Positions 63,879-64,000 of a stretch of DNA of 64,000 bases are shown here, one piece after another. Within the stretch, counting starts at the first letter, position 1. Each line of letters starts with the position of its first letter. Made by a program: the position numbers and the translations under genes. Under the pieces are notes generated by a model, which saw nothing but the letters and a program-made list of their open reading frames with translations, was not told the DNA's origin and searched no databases. The stretch is from assembly GCF_008831285.2 (NCBI RefSeq), contig NC_045146.1:13097289-13161288 (forward strand). Direction: 5' to 3'. The stretch is from Nymphaea colorata (Eukaryota > Streptophyta > Magnoliopsida > Nymphaeales > Nymphaeaceae).

Positions 63879-64000
63879 CTGAAACAGTCAATATTCTGTT
63901 TAAAAGCTTTTGAGACAAAGAAGATGAAACCATTGAAACAGCAGCACCTCAACAATGAACGTATAACCACAATAAAGACATAGTTTAACACTTCTGAAAG

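Noticed and set aside
1-64000. CRISPR arrays, bacterial operons, prophage or retroviral genes
   Set aside because: No evenly spaced repeat array, no prokaryotic gene layout and no recognisable reverse transcriptase, integrase or capsid domain was seen in any frame.

Overview
This window looks like nuclear DNA of a flowering plant. It is AT-rich, the genes are split by GT-AG introns (some several kb long), and the products are plant-specific: a phototropism-type BTB/NPH3 protein, the brassinosteroid enzyme DWF1, an apoplastic XTH, and plastid proteins with transit-like N-termini. The intergenic DNA holds small, mostly non-autonomous transposons and microsatellites. I cannot name the species.

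Layout, left to right: (1) 959-2490, minus, 5' part of a BTB/POZ-NPH3 gene that runs off the left edge; (2) 2491-7917, gene-free, with a tRNA-derived SINE near 4 kb; (3) 7918-11861, minus, five exons of a 2Fe-2S thioredoxin-like/TPR protein; (4) 16059-25478, plus, an eight-exon NTMC2T5-type SMP/C2 membrane-contact protein with a 19-nt microexon; (5) 25479-37560, 12 kb without a recognisable protein gene, carrying a 1.1-kb CACTA-like element, two or more MITE-like fold-backs, and a GC-rich promoter-like island behind a palindromic pair of G-boxes; (6) 37568-43956, plus, DWF1 with a 3.3-kb 5'-UTR intron; (7) 45413-48143, minus, a four-exon XTH; (8) 51122-52348, minus, a three-exon YGGT protein resembling CCB3; (9) 53804-56125, plus, a seven-exon plastid YCED/DUF177 gene whose exon-4 donor reads TT instead of GT; (10) 57636-63878, minus, six exons of a large thioredoxin-fold/DUF179 (AlgH-like) protein that runs off the right edge.

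The genes do not form one pathway. Their order is informative, however: NPH3, NTMC2T5, DWF1, YCED, DUF179-thioredoxin matches, from memory, the Arabidopsis chromosome 3 block around At3g19780-At3g19850. The TPR, XTH and CCB3-like genes appear to be extra within it. I found no clearly new multi-gene system. The points most worth checking are the non-GT donor in the YCED gene, the missing AUG of the 2Fe-2S/TPR gene, the orphan promoter island, and the conserved gene block.
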